From the NCBI RefSeq assembly GCF_025655475.1, contig NZ_JAHTIK010000001.1, positions 424,796-488,795 of the forward strand: 64,000 bases of DNA, written 5' to 3'. A program made the position numbers and the translations under genes. The stretch comes from Kitasatospora sp. DSM 101779. GTDB taxonomy: Bacteria; Actinomycetota; Actinomycetes; Streptomycetales; Streptomycetaceae. The notes below the pieces were generated by a model, which saw only the letters and a list, made by a program, of their open reading frames with translations, did no database searches and was not told the origin of the DNA. Below are positions 32,515 to 44,306 of this stretch, piece after piece; the stretch's first letter is position 1; each line of letters opens with the position of its first letter.

Positions 32515-33885
32515 ATGTCTGCCCACACGTCCTTCGCCCCCACCGGCACCCCGACCGCACCCACCGACGCCCTGACCACCGACGCCCTGACCACCGACCA
32601 CCTGACCACCACCGTCGGCCACCCGGCCGTTCCCACCGACCTGACCGCCACCGTCGCCGACCCTGCGGAGCGCTCGCGGCTGGACGTCGCCGGCGAGCTG
32701 CTCGCACTGCTCGGCGAGACCACCACCGAGCCTCGCCCTGACGCCCAACTGGAGGCGCTGACCCTGGCCGTGGCCGCCGACCTGCCCGCCCTGCTGTGGG
32801 GCGAGCCGGGGATCGGCAAGACCGCGGCGCTGACCCAGCTCGCGGCCGCGCTCGGCCTCCCACTGACCACCGTGATCGCCAGCGTGCACGAGCCGTCGGA
32901 CTTCTCCGGGCTGCCGGTGGTGGGCGACGACCCGGCCGAGCACGGCGTGCCGATGGCCCCGCCGGACTGGGCGGTGCGGCTGGTACGGGCCGGCCGCGGC
33001 CTGCTGTTCCTGGACGAGCTGTCGACCGCGCCGCCCGCCGTCCAGGCCGCGCTGCTCCGCCTGGTGCTGGAGCGTCGCATCGGTGCCCTGCAACTGCCGC
33101 CCGGGGTAAGGATCGTGGCGGCCGCCAATCCGCGCTCGTCGGCGGCCGACGGCTGGGAGCTGAGCCCGCCGCTGGCGAACCGCTTCGTCCACCTGCACTG
33201 GACCCACGACCACGAGGTCGTGGTGCGCGGCCTCGGCGGTGTCTGGCCGCGCGCCACCCTGCCCCGGCTCGACCCCGGGCGGCTGCCCGAGGCGGTCGAC
33301 CTCGCCCGCCGCGCCGTGTGCGGGCTGCTCTCCGCCCGCCCGGCGCTGGTGCACAGGCTGCCCGGCAACGAGACCCGCCGCGGGGGCGCCTGGCCGTCGC
33401 CGCGGAGCTGGGACATGACGCTGCGTCTGCTGGCCTTCGCCACGGCGGCCGGTTCCTCACGCGAGGTGCTCTCCCTGCTCGTCCGGGGCGCCGTCGGCGA
33501 CGGCCCCGGCCTGGAGCTGCTGGCGGCCCTGGACCGGATGGACCTGCCGGACCCGGAGTCGCTGCTCGCCGATCCCGCGGCGGCCGTGCTGCCCGAGCGG
33601 GGCGACCTGCGGCAGGCCGCGCTCGACGCCGTGGTGGACGCCGTCCGCCGACGGCCCGAGCGGGCCCGCTGGGACGCGGCCTGGGCCCTGCTGGTCCGCG
33701 CCCTGGAGACCGGTGCGCCGGACCTGGTGGTCGTCCCCGCGACCACCCTCGCCTCGCTGCGCCGGGAGGACTGGGACGTGCCCGCCTCGATCGACCGGCT
33801 CGCCGGCGCGGTCTCGCTCTCCCGCCGCGCCGACCGGGCGGCGGCCCGGGCCGCCGGGCGCCCGGCACCGGAGGTCCGCCGATGA
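32515..33885 (+). CDS. MoxR-family AAA+ ATPase
   Basis: 456 aa from ATG 32515. The first 45 residues are Thr-rich with a short tandem repeat (DALTTDALTTDHLTT). The AAA+ core has Walker A GEPGIGKTAALTQLAAALG (from residue 96), Walker B LLFLDELSTAPPAVQAALLRLVLERR (from 163), sensor 1 RIVAAANPRSSAADGWELSPPLANRF and an arginine-finger region. MoxR ATPases act as chaperones that remodel or activate VWA proteins. The stop overlaps the VWA gene start by ATGA, so the two are made in fixed ratio. Confidence 0.92.
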   Translation: MSAHTSFAPTGTPTAPTDALTTDALTTDHLTTTVGHPAVPTDLTATVADPAERSRLDVAGELLALLGETTTEPRPDAQLEALTLAVAADLPALLWGEPGIGKTAALTQLAAALGLPLTTVIASVHEPSDFSGLPVVGDDPAEHGVPMAPPDWAVRLVRAGRGLLFLDELSTAPPAVQAALLRLVLERRIGALQLPPGVRIVAAANPRSSAADGWELSPPLANRFVHLHWTHDHEVVVRGLGGVWPRATLPRLDPGRLPEAVDLARRAVCGLLSARPALVHRLPGNETRRGGAWPSPRSWDMTLRLLAFATAAGSSREVLSLLVRGAVGDGPGLELLAALDRMDLPDPESLLADPAAAVLPERGDLRQAALDAVVDAVRRRPERARWDAAWALLVRALETGAPDLVVVPATTLASLRREDWDVPASIDRLAGAVSLSRRADRAAARAAGRPAPEVRR

Positions 33886-35123
33886 CGTCGCGCGCAGCGG
33901 GGCGTCTGGACCTCGACAAGCTGTACGCCGCACGGCTGCAGGCCGCCCGGGCCCGGCCGTACCTGGCGACCGCGCTGTTCGCCCTGCACGCGGTGGAGTC
34001 GCGGCAGGTTCCGACGATGGCGGTCGACCGGCACTGGCGGTGCTACGTCTCGCCGGCGTTCGTGCACCGGACGCCGGTGGAGGAGCTCGCCGCGGTGTGG
34101 GTGCACGAGGTGTCGCACCTGCTGCGCGACCACCACGGGCGCAGCGACCGCGTCGCGCGGGAGCGAGGCCTGTCCGGGCGGGCGGAGCGGCTGCGGATGA
34201 ACATCGCGGCGGACTGCGAGGTCAACGACGACGTGTTCGGCGACGGGCTCGTCCGGCCGGAGGGGGCCGTGCTGCCGGCGGCGCTGCGGCTGCCGGAGGG
34301 CGAGCTGATGGAGGACTACCTGCGGCTGTTCGGGCTCGGGCCGTTGACGCAGGACCTGGCGTGGCTGGACTGCGGCAGCGGTGCGGACGGGCTGGAGCGG
34401 GCGTGGGACCTCGGGGCGGACGGGGCGAACGGCCTCGCGCCGCACGAGCAGGACGCGGTCCGGTTCCGGGTGGCGGAGGGCATCAGGGGCCGTCCGGGGA
34501 GTGCCCCGCGCGGGTGGCGGCGATGGGCGGAGGAGGCCTTCCATCCGCCGCAGCCCTGGCGGGAGTTGCTGGGTGCGGCGGTCCGCTCGGCGGCGTCCGG
34601 GCCGGGAGCGGGCGAGGACTACACGTACGGCAGGCCGTCCCGGCGGTCGGCCTCGGTGCCGGGTGCGGTGCTGCCGAGCCTTCGGCGCAGGCCGCCGCGG
34701 GTCTGCGTGGTGGTCGACACGTCCGGGTCGGTGAGCGACGCCGAGTTGGGCAGTGCGCTGCTGGAGGTGGCCGCGATCGCCCGTGCGGTGGGCGGGCGGC
34801 GGGACCTGGTCGGTGTGGTGTCCTGCGACGCGGCGGCCGGCGCGGTGGTGCCGCTCTGCCGGGAGGAGGGGCTCGGGCTGATCGGCGGTGGCGGCACCGA
34901 TCTGCGGGCGGGCTTCGCGGCGGCCCTGCGGTCCCGGCCCCGGCCGGACGTGGTGGTGGTCCTGACCGACGGCCAGACGCGGTGGCCCCGGGAGCAGCCG
35001 TCCTGCCGCACGGTGATCGGCCTGTTCCGTCGCGAGAGCTCCCGGCGGTCCTGGGACGAGGACGATCCCGACCGGGTCCCGGACATGCCACCTCCCTGGG
35101 CCCGGGTGGTGACCGTTGGCTGA
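33882..35123 (+). CDS. DUF2201 metallopeptidase-like plus VWA-domain protein
   Basis: 413 aa. The N-terminal domain carries VHEVSHLLRDHHGRSDR, a zincin-type HExxH (residues 75-79) as in DUF2201. The C-terminal domain is von Willebrand A-like with MIDAS residues DTSGSVSD (279-286), GGGTDLRAGF and VVLTDGQTRWP. Such proteins work with MoxR ATPases as metal-dependent binding partners. No signal peptide or membrane anchor, so the set acts in the cytoplasm. Last gene of the three-gene operon; a repeat-type hairpin follows. Confidence 0.9.
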   Translation: MTSRAAGRLDLDKLYAARLQAARARPYLATALFALHAVESRQVPTMAVDRHWRCYVSPAFVHRTPVEELAAVWVHEVSHLLRDHHGRSDRVARERGLSGRAERLRMNIAADCEVNDDVFGDGLVRPEGAVLPAALRLPEGELMEDYLRLFGLGPLTQDLAWLDCGSGADGLERAWDLGADGANGLAPHEQDAVRFRVAEGIRGRPGSAPRGWRRWAEEAFHPPQPWRELLGAAVRSAASGPGAGEDYTYGRPSRRSASVPGAVLPSLRRRPPRVCVVVDTSGSVSDAELGSALLEVAAIARAVGGRRDLVGVVSCDAAAGAVVPLCREEGLGLIGGGGTDLRAGFAAALRSRPRPDVVVVLTDGQTRWPREQPSCRTVIGLFRRESSRRSWDEDDPDRVPDMPPPWARVVTVG

Positions 35124-35154
35124 AGCGTGTCTTCAAAGGCACACGGGTACCTTG

Positions 35155-35204
35155 AAGGGGCGCGTGGGGGCACCTTCGGCCGGGAGCTGCCCCCGACGCC
35201 CCTG
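35155..35204. terminator. Hairpin inside dispersed repeat, operon end
   Basis: AGGGGCG..TGGGGGCA pairs with TGCCCCC..CGCCCCT across a short loop. The right-hand flank, read in reverse, matches the repeat near 785-816 (GTCGGGTGGTTG-R-TTCAGGGGC), and TGTCTTCAAAGG also occurs at both places. Confidence 0.7.
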
Positions 35205-35274
35205 AATCAACCACCCGACTGCCCGTTGAGTACCTGCCCTGGTCCCCGTGAGAGTTTGCCGGGTTGGCGGTGCG

Positions 35275-35646
35275 TCAGGGCAGCAGGGACACCTGGTAGT
35301 GGGCGATGGACCAGCCGTCGGGTGTCCGGCGGAGCAGGACACCGAGGTTGACGCTCACGGTCGGGCGGTCGGTGAAGGCGAAGTCCACGGCGAGCCAGCC
35401 GAGGAGGAGTCCGTCGGCGGGGCGGCGGGTCTCCAGGATCCGGTACTGGGCCGTCATCCCGAGCGGCTGCGCCCGGTAGTAGTCGGCGATGCCGGTGCGG
35501 CCGACGGTGTAGGGGTGCAGGCCCTGGAAGATCGCGTCCTCGGTGAAGCAGGCGGCGACCTGCGTGGGTTCGTGGGCGTCGACGGCGGCCCGCCACCGGT
35601 CCAGGAGGGTGCGCAGATCCTGCTCGTCGCCGGGGCCGCCGTTCAC
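35275..35646 (-). CDS. SnoaL/NTF2-like protein
   Basis: 123 aa from GTG 35646. DEQDLRTLLDRWRAAVDAHEPTQVAACFTEDAIFQGLHPYTVGRTGIADYYRAQPLGMTAQYRI...LGWLAVDFAFTDRPTVSVNLGVLLRRTPDGWSIAHYQVSLLP is a complete NTF2-like cone fold of the DUF4440/SnoaL type. Could be an isomerase/cyclase-like enzyme or ligand binder. Its start overlaps the stop of the isomerase-like gene by 4 bases, so the two are coupled. Confidence 0.85.
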   Translation of the reverse strand: MNGGPGDEQDLRTLLDRWRAAVDAHEPTQVAACFTEDAIFQGLHPYTVGRTGIADYYRAQPLGMTAQYRILETRRPADGLLLGWLAVDFAFTDRPTVSVNLGVLLRRTPDGWSIAHYQVSLLP

Positions 35647-35945
35647 CGGGCGGCCCCGGGGCCCGGGTCGTTGGGGTGCGGGGTCAGCGGGGTGACGGTG
35701 TCGTGGCGCCAGGCCCGCAGCGGCATGGAGGCGAGCAGGTGCTCCAGCCGTTCCGCGTCGGGTGCGTCGAACAGGCCCCAGCTGCGCCACTCCCCCGGTG
35801 CGAGCGGTGGTCGCCACAGCCGCACCAGGTGCCCCAGGGCGGCGAGCTCCCGGGCCCGGACGGCCTCCCGTGCGCGCATGTCGGCGACGGCCTCCTCGGT
35901 CGTGCCGTCGGGCACGGTGGTCACCATGTCGACCAGGAACTCCAT
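35643..35945 (-). CDS. Muconolactone delta-isomerase-like protein
   Basis: 100 aa from ATG 35945 behind GAGGAGAGGA. EFLVDMVTTVPDGTTEEAVADMRAREAVRARELAALGHLVRLWRPPLAPGEWRSWGLFDAPDAERLEHLLASMPLRAWRHDTVTPLTPHPND is the ferredoxin-like fold of muconolactone isomerases (CatC). No other catechol-pathway genes are nearby, so the true substrate is uncertain. Coupled to the NTF2-like gene. Confidence 0.85.
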   Translation of the reverse strand: MEFLVDMVTTVPDGTTEEAVADMRAREAVRARELAALGHLVRLWRPPLAPGEWRSWGLFDAPDAERLEHLLASMPLRAWRHDTVTPLTPHPNDPGPGAAR

Positions 35946-36154
35946 CGCTGTCCTCTCCTCCGCCCGATGGGGAGTATCGCTGCCCGTACGTGCCGCGCCC
36001 GGCAGCGACACGCCACCTCGGGCCACGGCTGCGCCCGTGTCTCCGTGTCCGGGCCGTGGGCGAACCGTCCGCGTGCGGCCGTGCCCGGCGGGCCCGGATC
36101 CAAGCCGACCTGCCGACCTGCCGAAAGACCGTTGCGGGATCGACCCGTCACCCC

Positions 36155-36175
36155 TTATCGTCACCCTGACATTAT
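36155..36175 (+). promoter_or_regulatory. NrtR-like operator
   Basis: TTATCGTCACCCTGACATTAT has a GTCA-CCC-TGAC core with partly matching AT-rich flanks, 16 bases before the pnuC start. The layout is like actinobacterial NrtR sites that sense ADP-ribose in NAD metabolism. Confidence 0.5.
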
Positions 36176-36191
36176 TGCTGAAGGGGGACCC

Positions 36192-36854
36192 GTGGCCGTC
36201 GCCGACACCCTGAGCGACCTGCTCGCACCGCTGAACCACCAGCTCTTCCTGCTCGGCCGCGACGCCGTCACCACGGCGGAGCTTCTGGGCTTCGCCACCG
36301 GCGCGGTCTGCGTCTGGCTGTGCGTCAGGGCCAGCTCCTGGAACTTCCCGGTGGGCATCGCCAACAACCTGTTCTTCTTCGCCCTGTTCTGGAGCGCCCG
36401 GCTCTATGCCGACGCCGCGCTGCAGATCGTCTTCCTGCTGCTGGCCGCCCACGGCTGGTACCGCTGGCTGCGCGGCGGGGAGCGGCACGCCGGACGGCCG
36501 ATGGGCCACGCCTCGCCGACCGCACTGCTGGTGCTGGCCGCCCTCGTCGTCCCGGCCACCTGGGGGCTGACCGTGCTGCTCGCACGGGCCGGCGACAGCG
36601 CACCGTTCTGGGACGCCCTGACCACCGCCCTGTCGCTCGCCGCGCAGTGGCTGCTCAACGCCAAGCAGCTGGAGAACTGGTACGTCTGGATCGCCGCCGA
36701 CCTGGTCTACGTCCCGCTGTACGCGGCCAAGGGCCTGCTGCTGACCGCCGCGGTGTACGTGCTCTTCCTCGCCCTGTGCGGGATGGGTCTGCGCAGCTGG
36801 TACCGCGAACTCGCCGCCCGTCCGGTCGCCGCCCCGGCGGGGGTGCCGGCATGA
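36192..36854 (+). CDS. pnuC: Nicotinamide riboside transporter PnuC
   Basis: 220 aa from GTG 36192. Seven membrane segments with the PnuC pattern: ELLGFATGAVCVWLCVRASSWNFPVGIANNLFFFALFWSARLYADAALQIVFLLLAAHGWYRWL, and QWLLNAKQLENWYVWIAADLVYVPLYAAKGLLLTA. PnuC lets nicotinamide riboside enter by facilitated diffusion and relies on phosphorylation inside. The next gene, nadR, encodes that kinase and overlaps by ATGA. Confidence 0.92.
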   Translation: MAVADTLSDLLAPLNHQLFLLGRDAVTTAELLGFATGAVCVWLCVRASSWNFPVGIANNLFFFALFWSARLYADAALQIVFLLLAAHGWYRWLRGGERHAGRPMGHASPTALLVLAALVVPATWGLTVLLARAGDSAPFWDALTTALSLAAQWLLNAKQLENWYVWIAADLVYVPLYAAKGLLLTAAVYVLFLALCGMGLRSWYRELAARPVAAPAGVPA

Positions 36855-37981
36855 GCGGCGGCGTGACGGACGGCGGCCGGTTCGCGCACGGCCTGGTGAT
36901 CGGCAAGTTCTACCCGCCGCACGCGGGCCACCACTTCCTGATCCGCTCGGCGGCGGACGCCTGCGAGCGGGTCACCGTGGTCGTGATGGCGGCGGCGTGC
37001 GAGTCGGTGCCACTGGCCGACCGGGTCTCCTGGATTCGCGAGCACTGGGCGGCCGAGCCGCACGTGGCCGTCGCCGGGATCGCCGACGACCTTCCGGTCG
37101 ACTACGGGAGCGCCGAGATCTGGGACGGTCATGTCGCCCTGATGCGCGAGGCGGTGGCCGCGGCGCCGCCCGCGCCGCCGGTGGACGCGGTGTTCAGCTC
37201 GGAGCCGTACGGCACCGAGCTGGCCCGGCGGTTCGGCGCCGCGCCCGTGCTGCTGGACGTGCCGCGGGACACCTTCGCCGTCTCCGGCACCAAGGTCCGG
37301 GCCGATCCGGTCGCGCACTGGGACGACCTGGAGCCACCCGTCCGGGCCTGGTTCGCCCGCCGGGTGGTGGTGGTCGGCGCGGAGTCCACCGGCACCACCA
37401 CGCTCTCCCGGGACCTGGCGGCCGCGCTCCGCGGCCGCGGCGGCCCGCACGCGGCGACCCGCTGGGTGCCCGAGTACGGCCGGGAGCTCACCGCCGCGAA
37501 GCTCGCGGTGGCGCGCGGCCGGGCCCGTCCCGGCGGGCCGGTGCCGACCGTGTTCGACCTGGAGTGGACCGACGCCGACTTCGAGCTGGTCGGGCGCCGG
37601 CAGAACGAGGCCGAGGAGCGCGCCGCCCGGGCCGGCGGGCCGGTGCTGGTCTGTGACACCGACACCCTGGCCACCACGGTCTGGCAGGAGCGCTACCGCG
37701 GCCGCGCGACCGGGCCGGTCCGCCGGCTCGCCGCCGGGCTGCCGCCGCGCGCTCTGTACCTGCTGACCTCGGACGAGGGCGTGGCCTTCGACGACGACGG
37801 GCTGCGCGACGGCGAGCACCTGCGGCCGTGGATGACCGGACGGTTTCGCGAGGTGCTCGCGGCCGGTGCCGCGCCCTGGATCGAGCTGCGGGGCGATCGC
37901 GTGGAGCGGTTGCAGCGGGCGCTGTCGGCCGTGGACGCCCTGCTTGCCGGGGGCTGGGGGCTCGGTGACCCGCTGGGGTGA
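36851..37981 (+). CDS. nadR: NadR-type NMN adenylyltransferase / ribosylnicotinamide kinase
   Basis: 376 aa. N-terminal nucleotidyltransferase: LVIGKFYPPHAGHHFLIRSAADACERVTVVV, with DTFAVSGTKVRADPVAHWDDL (the SxTxxR site). The C-terminal kinase has P-loop GAESTGTTTLSRDLAAAL near residue 176, with Thr where many kinases have Lys, as is common in actinobacterial NadR, and later VLVCDTDTLATTVWQERYRG. No N-terminal DNA-binding domain. It traps imported nicotinamide riboside as NMN and makes NAD. Coupled to pnuC. Confidence 0.9.
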   Translation: MSGGVTDGGRFAHGLVIGKFYPPHAGHHFLIRSAADACERVTVVVMAAACESVPLADRVSWIREHWAAEPHVAVAGIADDLPVDYGSAEIWDGHVALMREAVAAAPPAPPVDAVFSSEPYGTELARRFGAAPVLLDVPRDTFAVSGTKVRADPVAHWDDLEPPVRAWFARRVVVVGAESTGTTTLSRDLAAALRGRGGPHAATRWVPEYGRELTAAKLAVARGRARPGGPVPTVFDLEWTDADFELVGRRQNEAEERAARAGGPVLVCDTDTLATTVWQERYRGRATGPVRRLAAGLPPRALYLLTSDEGVAFDDDGLRDGEHLRPWMTGRFREVLAAGAAPWIELRGDRVERLQRALSAVDALLAGGWGLGDPLG

Positions 37982-38041
37982 ACCGGCGACTTCCCAGCAG
38001 ACTCGCCCGATCGGGTGAATTGCCTCGGTGACTCGCCCGGG

Positions 38042-38461
38042 CTACTGCACCTGGGCGCAGGCGGGGCAGAGGCCGCGGAAGGTGACCTCGACGCCGGAGA
38101 GGGTGAAGCCGTAGCGCTCGCCGTCGGGCAGCGAGGCCAGCGGGTCGCCGGTCGGGTGCACGTCGCGGATGGTGCCGCAGGACTGGCAGACCAGGTGCTG
38201 GTGGGCGTGGTGGGCGTTGGGGTCGTACCGCTTCGCCCGTCCGTCGGTGCTGACCTCGATGACCTCGCCGAGCGAGACGAGCTCGCCCAGCGTGTTGTAG
38301 ACCGTGGCGCGGCTGATCTCGGGCAGCATTTCCACCGCGCGGGCATGGATCTCGTCGGCCGTGTAGTGGATGTGGTCGCCGTCCAGGACCTGGGCGACGA
38401 CCCGCCGCTGCGCGGTCAGCCGCCAGCCGCGGTTCCGGAGCCGTTCCAACAGGTCACTCAT
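38042..38461 (-). CDS. furA: Fur-family regulator FurA (CatR-like)
   Basis: 139 aa. Fur fold: LRNRGWRLTAQRRVVAQVLDGDHIHYTADEIHARAVEMLPEISRATVYNTLGELVSLGEV, then HHAHQHLVCQSCGTIRDVHP with a CxxC and FRGLCPACAQ with a second CxxC for structural zinc. Divergent from katG across a perfect palindrome, the known arrangement in which FurA/CatR represses the catalase-peroxidase gene and itself and is released by peroxide. Confidence 0.92.
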   Translation of the reverse strand: MSDLLERLRNRGWRLTAQRRVVAQVLDGDHIHYTADEIHARAVEMLPEISRATVYNTLGELVSLGEVIEVSTDGRAKRYDPNAHHAHQHLVCQSCGTIRDVHPTGDPLASLPDGERYGFTLSGVEVTFRGLCPACAQVQ

Positions 38462-38510
38462 GGGGGGAGGGTACCAGGCGGCTGGAATCGGCTGAAGTTT
38501 TGTGTCGGCG

Positions 38511-41009
<2,499 letters not shown>

Positions 41010-41044
41010 CCGGCACCGACGGTCGGTGTCCGATCCGACCTCAG

Positions 41045-41080
41045 AACACCGGTCCCGGCGCTCCGCCGGGGCCGGTGTTT
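41045..41080 (+). terminator. katG terminator
   Basis: 16-bp stem (41045-41060 with 41064-41079, one G-T pair) and 3-base loop followed by T residues. Confidence 0.8.
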
Positions 41081-41263
41081 GCTGTTCCGGGGCCTGCTGT
41101 CCACGTGAGGAAGGTCACCGGAGGGGCCGTCGTCACGGCCTGTGGCAGGGGTGTACGTTCCTGCGACCAGGGGTGCGGGCTCCCCCGGATCGCAGAATCC
41201 TGGCAACAGCCGAGCGCGGAAGAACCGCCGCCGGCTGCGCCTCCGACAAGGGAGACAGGTGTC

Positions 41264-42823
41264 ATGTCTGCTCACGAACCGGCCAACCCTCCACCGCAGC
41301 GCCTGGGCGTGGCGGCGGAGTCGGCCACCGGCGAAACCCGGGTCGCGGCAACACCGGCCACGGTGCGTCAGCTGCTGGCCCTGGGCTACGAGGTCGTCGT
41401 CGAGTCCGGGGCCGGGTCGGCCTCCGGGTTCACCGACGACGCCTACCGCGACGCGGGGGCACAGATCGGCGAGGCCTGGCACGCGGACGTCGTGCTCAAG
41501 GTGAACGCGCCCTCCGACGAGGAGGTCGCCCGGCTGCGCGACGGCGCGACCCTGGTCGGCCTGCTCGGCCCCAATCAGAACAAGGACCTGCTCGACCTGC
41601 TGGCGCAGCGTCCGGTCACGGCGCTGGCGCTCGACGCGGTGCCGCGTATCTCCCGTGCGCAGTCGATGGACGTGCTCAGCTCGATGGCGAACATCGCCGG
41701 CTACCGGGCCGTCATCGAGGCCGCACACGTCTTCGGCCGGTTCTTCACCGGCCAGGTCACCGCGGCCGGCAAGGTCCCGCCGGCGAAGGTGCTGGTCGCC
41801 GGCGCCGGTGTGGCCGGTCTGGCCGCGATCGGCGCGGCGAGCAGCCTCGGCGCGGTCGTCCGGGCCACCGACCCGCGGCCCGAGGTGGCGGACCAGGTGC
41901 GCTCGCTCGGCGGCGAGTTCCTCTCGGTCGACGTGGAGCAGGAGCGCAGCACCGACGGCTACGCCAAGGCCACCTCGGAGGACTACGACCGGGCCGCTGC
42001 CGCGCTGTACAGCGCGCAGGCCGCGGACGTGGACATCATCATCACCACCGCGCTCATCCCGGGCCGCCCGGCGCCGCGCCTGATCACCGCCGAGGACGTG
42101 GCGTCCATGCGGCCGGGCAGTGTCGTGGTGGACATGGCGGCCGCGCAGGGCGGCAACGTCGAGGGCACGGTGGCCGGCCGGGTGGTGGTCACCGACAACG
42201 GCGTGACGCTGATCGGCTACACCGATCTCGCCTCCCGGCTGCCGGCCCAGGCCTCGCAGCTGTTCGGCACCAACCTGGTCAACCTGCTGAAGCTGGTCAC
42301 GCCCGGCAAGGACGGGCGGCTGGTACTGGACTTCGAGGACGTCGTCCAGCGCTCGGTCACGGTCGTCCGGGAGGGCGAGCTGACCTGGCCGCCGCCGCCC
42401 GTGCAGGTGTCCGCGGCACCGGCCGCCGCCCCGGCCGCACCCGCGGCACCGGTCGCGACCAAGCCGTCCGGCCTCTCGGGGCGGGTGCGGCTGGGCCTGG
42501 TCGGGCTCGGCATGCTCGCGATGTTCCTGCTGGTCGCCTTCGCCCCGGCCCAACTGGCGGAGAACTTCACGGTGTTCACGCTGGCCGTGGTGATCGGCTA
42601 CTACGTGATCGGCAAGGTGCACCACGCCCTGCACACCCCGCTGATGTCGGTGACCAACGCGATCTCCGGCATCGTCGTGATCGGCGCCCTGCTGCAGATC
42701 GGGCACGAGAACGCGGTGGTCACCGCGCTGTCCGCGGTGGCGATCCTGCTGACCAGCGTCAACATCTTCGGCGGATTCGCCGTCACCCGCCGGATGCTCG
42801 GCATGTTCTCGAAGGGCCGATGA
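41264..42823 (+). CDS. pntA: NAD(P) transhydrogenase alpha subunit, fused PntA
   Basis: 519 aa. NAD(H)-binding dI: GVAAESATGETRVAATPATVRQLLALGYEVVVESGAG, KVLVAGAGVAGLAAIGAASSLGAVVRATDPRPEVADQV and VVDMAAAQGGNVEGT. A Pro/Ala linker (residues 385-415) joins four membrane helices (LSGRVRLGLVGLGMLAMFLL..., HHALHTPLMSVTNAISGIVVIGAL). Thus the two alpha parts that are separate in some bacteria are fused here. With PntB it uses the proton gradient to make NADPH from NADH. Confidence 0.93.
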   Translation: MSAHEPANPPPQRLGVAAESATGETRVAATPATVRQLLALGYEVVVESGAGSASGFTDDAYRDAGAQIGEAWHADVVLKVNAPSDEEVARLRDGATLVGLLGPNQNKDLLDLLAQRPVTALALDAVPRISRAQSMDVLSSMANIAGYRAVIEAAHVFGRFFTGQVTAAGKVPPAKVLVAGAGVAGLAAIGAASSLGAVVRATDPRPEVADQVRSLGGEFLSVDVEQERSTDGYAKATSEDYDRAAAALYSAQAADVDIIITTALIPGRPAPRLITAEDVASMRPGSVVVDMAAAQGGNVEGTVAGRVVVTDNGVTLIGYTDLASRLPAQASQLFGTNLVNLLKLVTPGKDGRLVLDFEDVVQRSVTVVREGELTWPPPPVQVSAAPAAAPAAPAAPVATKPSGLSGRVRLGLVGLGMLAMFLLVAFAPAQLAENFTVFTLAVVIGYYVIGKVHHALHTPLMSVTNAISGIVVIGALLQIGHENAVVTALSAVAILLTSVNIFGGFAVTRRMLGMFSKGR

Positions 42824-42826
42824 CCG

Positions 42827-44281
42827 ATGACGTACACGACGGCCGCCCACGCCGCGGACCTGGTCGCCGCACTGCTGTTCATCCTGAGCCTCGCCGGGCT
42901 CTCCCAGCACCGGACCTCGCGGGCCGGTGTCGCCTACGGCATCGCCGGAATGGCGCTCGCGCTGGTGGCCACCGTGGTGGTCGCGGCGCAGGACATCTCC
43001 GCGGGCGCGGTCTCGCTGATCGTGGTCACGATGGCCGCGGGCGGCGCGATCGGCCTCTGGCGGGCCCGCCGGGTCGAGATGACCCAGATGCCCGAGCTGA
43101 TCGCCGTGCTGCACAGCTTCGTCGGCCTGGCCGCGGTGCTGGTCGGCTGGAACAGCTACCTGGAGGTGGAGCGGCACGGCGCCGCCCAGACCCTGATCGG
43201 CTCGGACCTGCTGCGCATCCACCACGCCGAGGTGTTCATCGGCATCTTCATCGGCGCGGTCACGTTCACCGGCTCGATCGTCGCCTACCTGAAGCTGTCG
43301 GCGCGGATCAAGTCGAGCCCGCTGATGCTGCCGGGCAAGAACGGGCTCAACGTGGCGGCGCTGGTGGCGTTCGTGGCGCTGACGGTGTGGTTCACGGTCA
43401 GCCCGAGCCTCGGCCTGATGATCGCGGTGACGGTGCTGGCGCTGCTGCTGGGCTGGCACCTGGTCGCCTCGATCGGCGGCGGCGACATGCCCGTGGTGGT
43501 CTCCATGCTGAACAGCTACTCGGGCTGGGCTGCGGCGGCGGCGGGCTTCCTGCTGAACAACAACCTGCTGATCGTCACCGGTGCGCTGGTCGGCTCCTCC
43601 GGTGCCTACCTGTCGTACATCATGTGCAAGGCGATGAACCGGTCCTTCATCTCCGTCATCGCCGGCGGCTTCGGCATCGAGGCGCCCGCCGCCCAGGACG
43701 GGGAGCAGGGCGAGCACCGCGAGAGCAGCGCGCAGGAGACCGCGCAGATGCTGGCCGAGGCCGCCTCCGTGGTCATCACCCCGGGTTACGGCATGGCCGT
43801 CGCCCAGGCCCAGCACCCGGTCGCCGAGCTGACCCGGGTGCTGCGCGAGCGCGGCGTCGAGGTCCGCTTCGGCGTCCACCCGGTGGCGGGCCGCCTGCCC
43901 GGGCACATGAACGTGCTGCTGGCCGAGGCCCGCGTGCCGTACGACATCGTGCTGGAGATGGACGAGATCAACGACGACTTCACCGACACCTCGGTCGTCC
44001 TGGTGATCGGCGCCAACGACACCGTCAACCCGGCGGCGACGGAGGACCCGACCAGCCCGATCGCGGGCATGCCGGTCCTGCGGGTGTGGGAGGCGGGCCA
44101 TGTGGTCGTCTTCAAGCGGTCGATGGCGTCCGGCTACGCGGGTGTGCAGAACCCGCTGTTCTTCCGGGAGAACAGCAGCATGCTGTTCGGCGACGCCAAG
44201 CAGAGCGTGGAGGCCATCCTCCAGGCCCTCGGCACCCTCGACCCCTCCCCCGCCGACCGCCGCACCAAGGCAGCCGCCTAG
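42827..44281 (+). CDS. pntB: NAD(P) transhydrogenase beta subunit PntB
   Basis: 484 aa starting 3 bases after pntA. About nine membrane helices, including [25 protein letters not shown] and [26 protein letters not shown], then the NADP(H)-binding d[74 protein letters not shown] and [26 protein letters not shown]. Complete. A short UUCG-type hairpin (44287-44300) follows. Confidence 0.95.
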   Translation: MTYTTAAHAADLVAALLFILSLAGLSQHRTSRAGVAYGIAGMALALVATVVVAAQDISAGAVSLIVVTMAAGGAIGLWRARRVEMTQMPELIAVLHSFVGLAAVLVGWNSYLEVERHGAAQTLIGSDLLRIHHAEVFIGIFIGAVTFTGSIVAYLKLSARIKSSPLMLPGKNGLNVAALVAFVALTVWFTVSPSLGLMIAVTVLALLLGWHLVASIGGGDMPVVVSMLNSYSGWAAAAAGFLLNNNLLIVTGALVGSSGAYLSYIMCKAMNRSFISVIAGGFGIEAPAAQDGEQGEHRESSAQETAQMLAEAASVVITPGYGMAVAQAQHPVAELTRVLRERGVEVRFGVHPVAGRLPGHMNVLLAEARVPYDIVLEMDEINDDFTDTSVVLVIGANDTVNPAATEDPTSPIAGMPVLRVWEAGHVVVFKRSMASGYAGVQNPLFFRENSSMLFGDAKQSVEAILQALGTLDPSPADRRTKAAA

Positions 44282-44286
44282 GCACC

Positions 44287-44300
44287 GCACCTTCGGGTGC
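44287..44300 (+). terminator. Short hairpin after pntB
   Basis: GCACC-TTCG-GGTGC with a stable tetraloop, 5 bases after the stop. The large inverted repeat beyond it could act as a second terminator. Confidence 0.5.
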
Positions 44301-44306
44301 ACCGCC

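Noticed and set aside
32550..32620. Tandem repeat GACGCCCTGACCACC
   Set aside because: It is inside the MoxR coding frame and encodes the Thr-rich N-terminal repeat, so no separate DNA function is needed.
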